Program-made: the position numbers and the translations under genes
DNA from: Limnoperna fortunei
Taxonomy: Eukaryota > Mollusca > Bivalvia > Mytilida > Modiolidae
Length of the DNA stretch: 64,000 nt
Assembly (NCBI GenBank): GCA_944474755.1
Contig: OX104112.1
Span: 20,176,460 to 20,240,459 of the forward strand
Direction: 5' to 3'
The notes under the pieces: generated by a model
The model's database searches: none
What the model saw: the letters and a program-made list of their open reading frames with translations, nothing else
What the model was told of the DNA's origin: nothing
Part shown: in pieces, positions 61,658-64,000 of the stretch
Layout of the letters: every line of letters starts with the position of its first letter
How positions within the stretch are numbered: the first letter of the stretch is position 1

Positions 61658-63044
61658 AATTAAAAGGACATTTGTTCAGTAGAACAAATGCACAGGAAGG
61701 TCTTTCCCTCGTTATCGTTTCTATAGGAAAAACTGGCGTTAAACGTTAAACAAGAGGCCCCAGAGGGTGAAAATCTATCATTTTACATCGTAATATACCC
61801 GTATACCCCCCCCCCTCCGGGGGTTTCTATTCCATTGTTTCTAGAACGTTCTAATTACAAAATTGAAGAAAAAAAAAGGGCCCGGCCCCTCCACCCCAGG
61901 GCCAGCATGATTTATTGTTTTTGACATGCTGTCCCTGGGTGGAGAGTTGGGCCCTTTTTGGGTTCATAGTTTTATATGCAACTATGGTTATATAAAAACC
62001 GGGAACCAGTTTTTTTGTTTATTTGTTTGTTTGTTTACTTTTCTGTTTTTAACTATATGTTTGGTATTTTAATGACTTTTCTTGACTTGTAGGGGAAGAG
62101 AAAGAGATTTATGGTAAAAGGCAAAGAACAGAACTGGCTGGAGTCACGTGACATTGTTATATAATATCACGGAGATAGTTTTATTTTATCATTCTAGGGA
62201 GTTACGATGGTCTGAAAGGACATATATATGACATGATGCACGATCTGTAATCTCAGTGATTGTTTATTTCAGGACGACACGGATTAATATCAACGGACCA
62301 TGCCGACAATTAATAAAAGACTTTTTTATTTTATTTTAGTGGAATTTTACACTGTAAAATAATTACACGAGGCACGTAGCAGACGATGGAATACACAAAA
62401 AAGTGACGTCGGAAATTGTTTCAATTTGTTATTGTTTCAGGTAAAATGCAGTTCGGACAGTTAGAACAACTTGTTGACACACGATTTACACGGTCATTCA
62501 CTGACGATGGCTGAAACGGACATCACGACAGACGAAATTTACGTGGCTGGGGGGAGGGGTGGTCACGTGTTTCAATGTGGGATTTTAAGGATTTATTGAC
62601 TCGTACACCTTACGGGGGGACATTTTTAGACTGAAATCGACATTCTAAAGCGAATGGCGAGGGTTTCAAACAGCTGGGATGCATCGTTTTTCGGGAAATT
62701 ACGATTTTTACATAAAAAGTGGTGTTGGACTTGCACGACTGGTAACTTTTTACTGGTTGCGCCCAGCGATTTTCTACCTATCGACAATTCGAGGACATCG
62801 ATCCCAGATGCAATCGGCGTCCATTTTATTGTACCATTTTGTGTGCCTTAGGAGGAGATGTGATAACAACGTTTTCATGGGGGGTCCCTGCCACGCCCTC
62901 ATTTTTGACGGGGCGTGCTAACAGGGTAAATGGGAGAAAGCCCACGGGGTATCCATCACACCGCCAAATTTTCAGCTCGATCGGATAAGAAACTTTTTGG
63001 CAGCACTAAACTGAATTTTAGATCGGAAGAAAAGTAATAATAAT
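61658..63044 (+). repeat. Unit U12: same ends, unrelated interior
   Basis: It starts with a degenerate family head (GGACATTTGTTCAGTAGAAC, then GGAAGGTCTTTCCCTCG) and ends with the family tail (GATCGGAAGAAAAG-TAATAATAAT). Between them, nothing matches the other units. Instead there is ACAAGAGGCCCCAGAGGG, a C10-type homopolymer, a long hairpin (61878-61954), GTCACGTGAC near 62146 and GC-richer DNA. No module, DR1 or GCTTTCGCTCGAC segment is present. Short open frames at 62654-62921 overlap each other and show no domain. The unit looks like another element family using the same 5' and 3' modules. Confidence 0.7.
61878..61954. repeat. Long GC-rich hairpin
   Basis: Left arm 61878-61909 (GGGCCCGGCCCCTCCACC ... 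CCAGCATG) pairs with right arm 61925-61954 (CATGCTGTCCCTGGGTGG ... TTGGGCCC) around a 15-nt loop, with few mismatches. The stem length resembles that of microRNA precursors, but the GC-rich stem inside a transposon unit makes a foldback repeat more likely. Confidence 0.7.
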
Positions 63045-64000
63045 ATGAAAGGTCATTTGTTCAAAGAACAAATGTGAGGTCTTTCCCGGTATGGTAAATA
63101 AGGGGATTCTGTTGACGTTTTGTCTGTTCCTTATTACAAAATGTCACTAGCAGTCATGAAAATTAGTTATTTGAGTAAAGCAAGTCATCCCTATTCACAC
63201 TTCATATGGTTGCTAAGTACTTTTGTGACCGTTGCTAGGGACAAATTGTAACTTCCGATTGTTAAATAGTGTATTCCACCTAAATACTTCATCCTGATTC
63301 TAAATATATAGGGTAACTAAGGACTTTTTATGATGGTTACCTTGTTGCTATGGTGTGACCTTGACCCATGACCTTTGACCTTGGGCTCAAATTGAAGCTC
63401 TTTTCATACTGATCACTTTAGCTAACATGTTTACCATATTATCTCTAACCGTTTTGTAGTTATTAGTCAAAAACAATCAACCGAAACATGTCAAGGGCAA
63501 TAACTCCTAAACGGTTCATTGAACAATTTTTGACATATAGACCAATTGTAGGTCTCAATAAGAGGAGTATTTTTCCAATTTATTGTCTGCTTCTATCTTT
63601 TACAGTTTTCGAGTTATAAGTCAAAAACCAATCAACCGAATCATGTCAAGGGCAATAACTCCTAAACGGTTCATTGAATAATTTTTGATATTATAGACCA
63701 ATTGTAGGTCGCAATGAGAGGAGTAGTTTTCCAATTTATTGTTTGCTTCTATTCTTTACGGTTTTCGAGTTATAAGTCAACAACCAATCAACCGGAACAT
63801 GTCAAGGGCAATAACTCCTAAACGGTTCATTGAACAGTTTTGGACATAAAAGATCAAATGTAGGTCTCAATAAGAGGAGTATTTTTGCAATTTATTGTCT
63901 GCTTCCATCTTTTACGGTTTTCGAGTTATTATGATAACAAGATTCGAGGCCTAAGGTTGAGGTCATATCTGAACTTTGACCTTGAGATTTTCTTTAAGGT
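63045..64000 (+). repeat. Repeat family unit U13 (head B, three modules, cut by window end)
   Basis: Head B begins GAAAGGTCATTTGTTC. Modules start near 63465, 63620 and 63775, with DR1 near 63367-63380. It continues beyond the window. Confidence 0.88.

Overview
This is a window of eukaryotic nuclear DNA, AT-rich and dominated by repeats, most likely from a mollusc and probably a bivalve. The assignment is an inference from several sequence types. There are degenerate LINE 3' ends of a kind common in molluscs, and short interspersed elements ending in GTGGCGTTAA. The AAGGGAGATAA-type motif recurs, there is a TRIM-type beta-propeller pseudogene, and a transmembrane receptor tail exon carries a GYLHPYTTL motif. 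Nothing looks prokaryotic (no operons, ribosome binding sites or dense coding).

Layout. (1) 1-26,488 is one continuous satellite array with 45-47 bp monomers, each holding an ACTAGT site. It is built by nested kilobase-scale duplications (offsets of about 586, 1,665, 4,715 and 5,642 bp) and ends in a homogenised CCTTTAGTGTCT sub-array. (2) 26,489-27,197 holds a 33-bp minisatellite and a CT microsatellite. (3) 27,198-32,090 is a 2,115-bp unit repeated 2.3 times in tandem with almost no divergence. (4) 32,150-33,378 is a degenerate LINE 3' end followed by a TATGG/TATGT microsatellite. (5) 33,379-47,180 is AT-rich intergenic or intronic DNA with scattered relics: SINE-like fragments, a terminal-inverted-repeat element, a second LINE end with an (AAT)n tail, a diverged 430-bp direct repeat pair, and a minus-strand TRIM/NHL-like propeller pseudogene. 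(6) 47,393-48,276 (minus) is the one convincing protein-coding exon: the last exon of a type I membrane receptor (transmembrane helix plus a tyrosine-rich cytoplasmic tail). (7) 48,931-64,000 is a head-to-tail run of 13 copies of a roughly 0.9-1.4 kb repeat family. Most copies start with a CATTTGTTC/GAACAAATG palindrome and most end in (AAT)n. They occur as two subfamilies, mosaics, truncated copies, small snap-back hairpin modules and one unit whose interior has been replaced.

Most long open frames in the window are by-products of repeat units whose length is a multiple of three, and they are not annotated as genes. The most interesting material is the modular repeat family at 48.9-64 kb. 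Its intact units each carry a perfect DR1-type nuclear-receptor motif, and the run lies upstream of the receptor exon in that gene's orientation. The other main point is the datable nested amplification inside the satellite.
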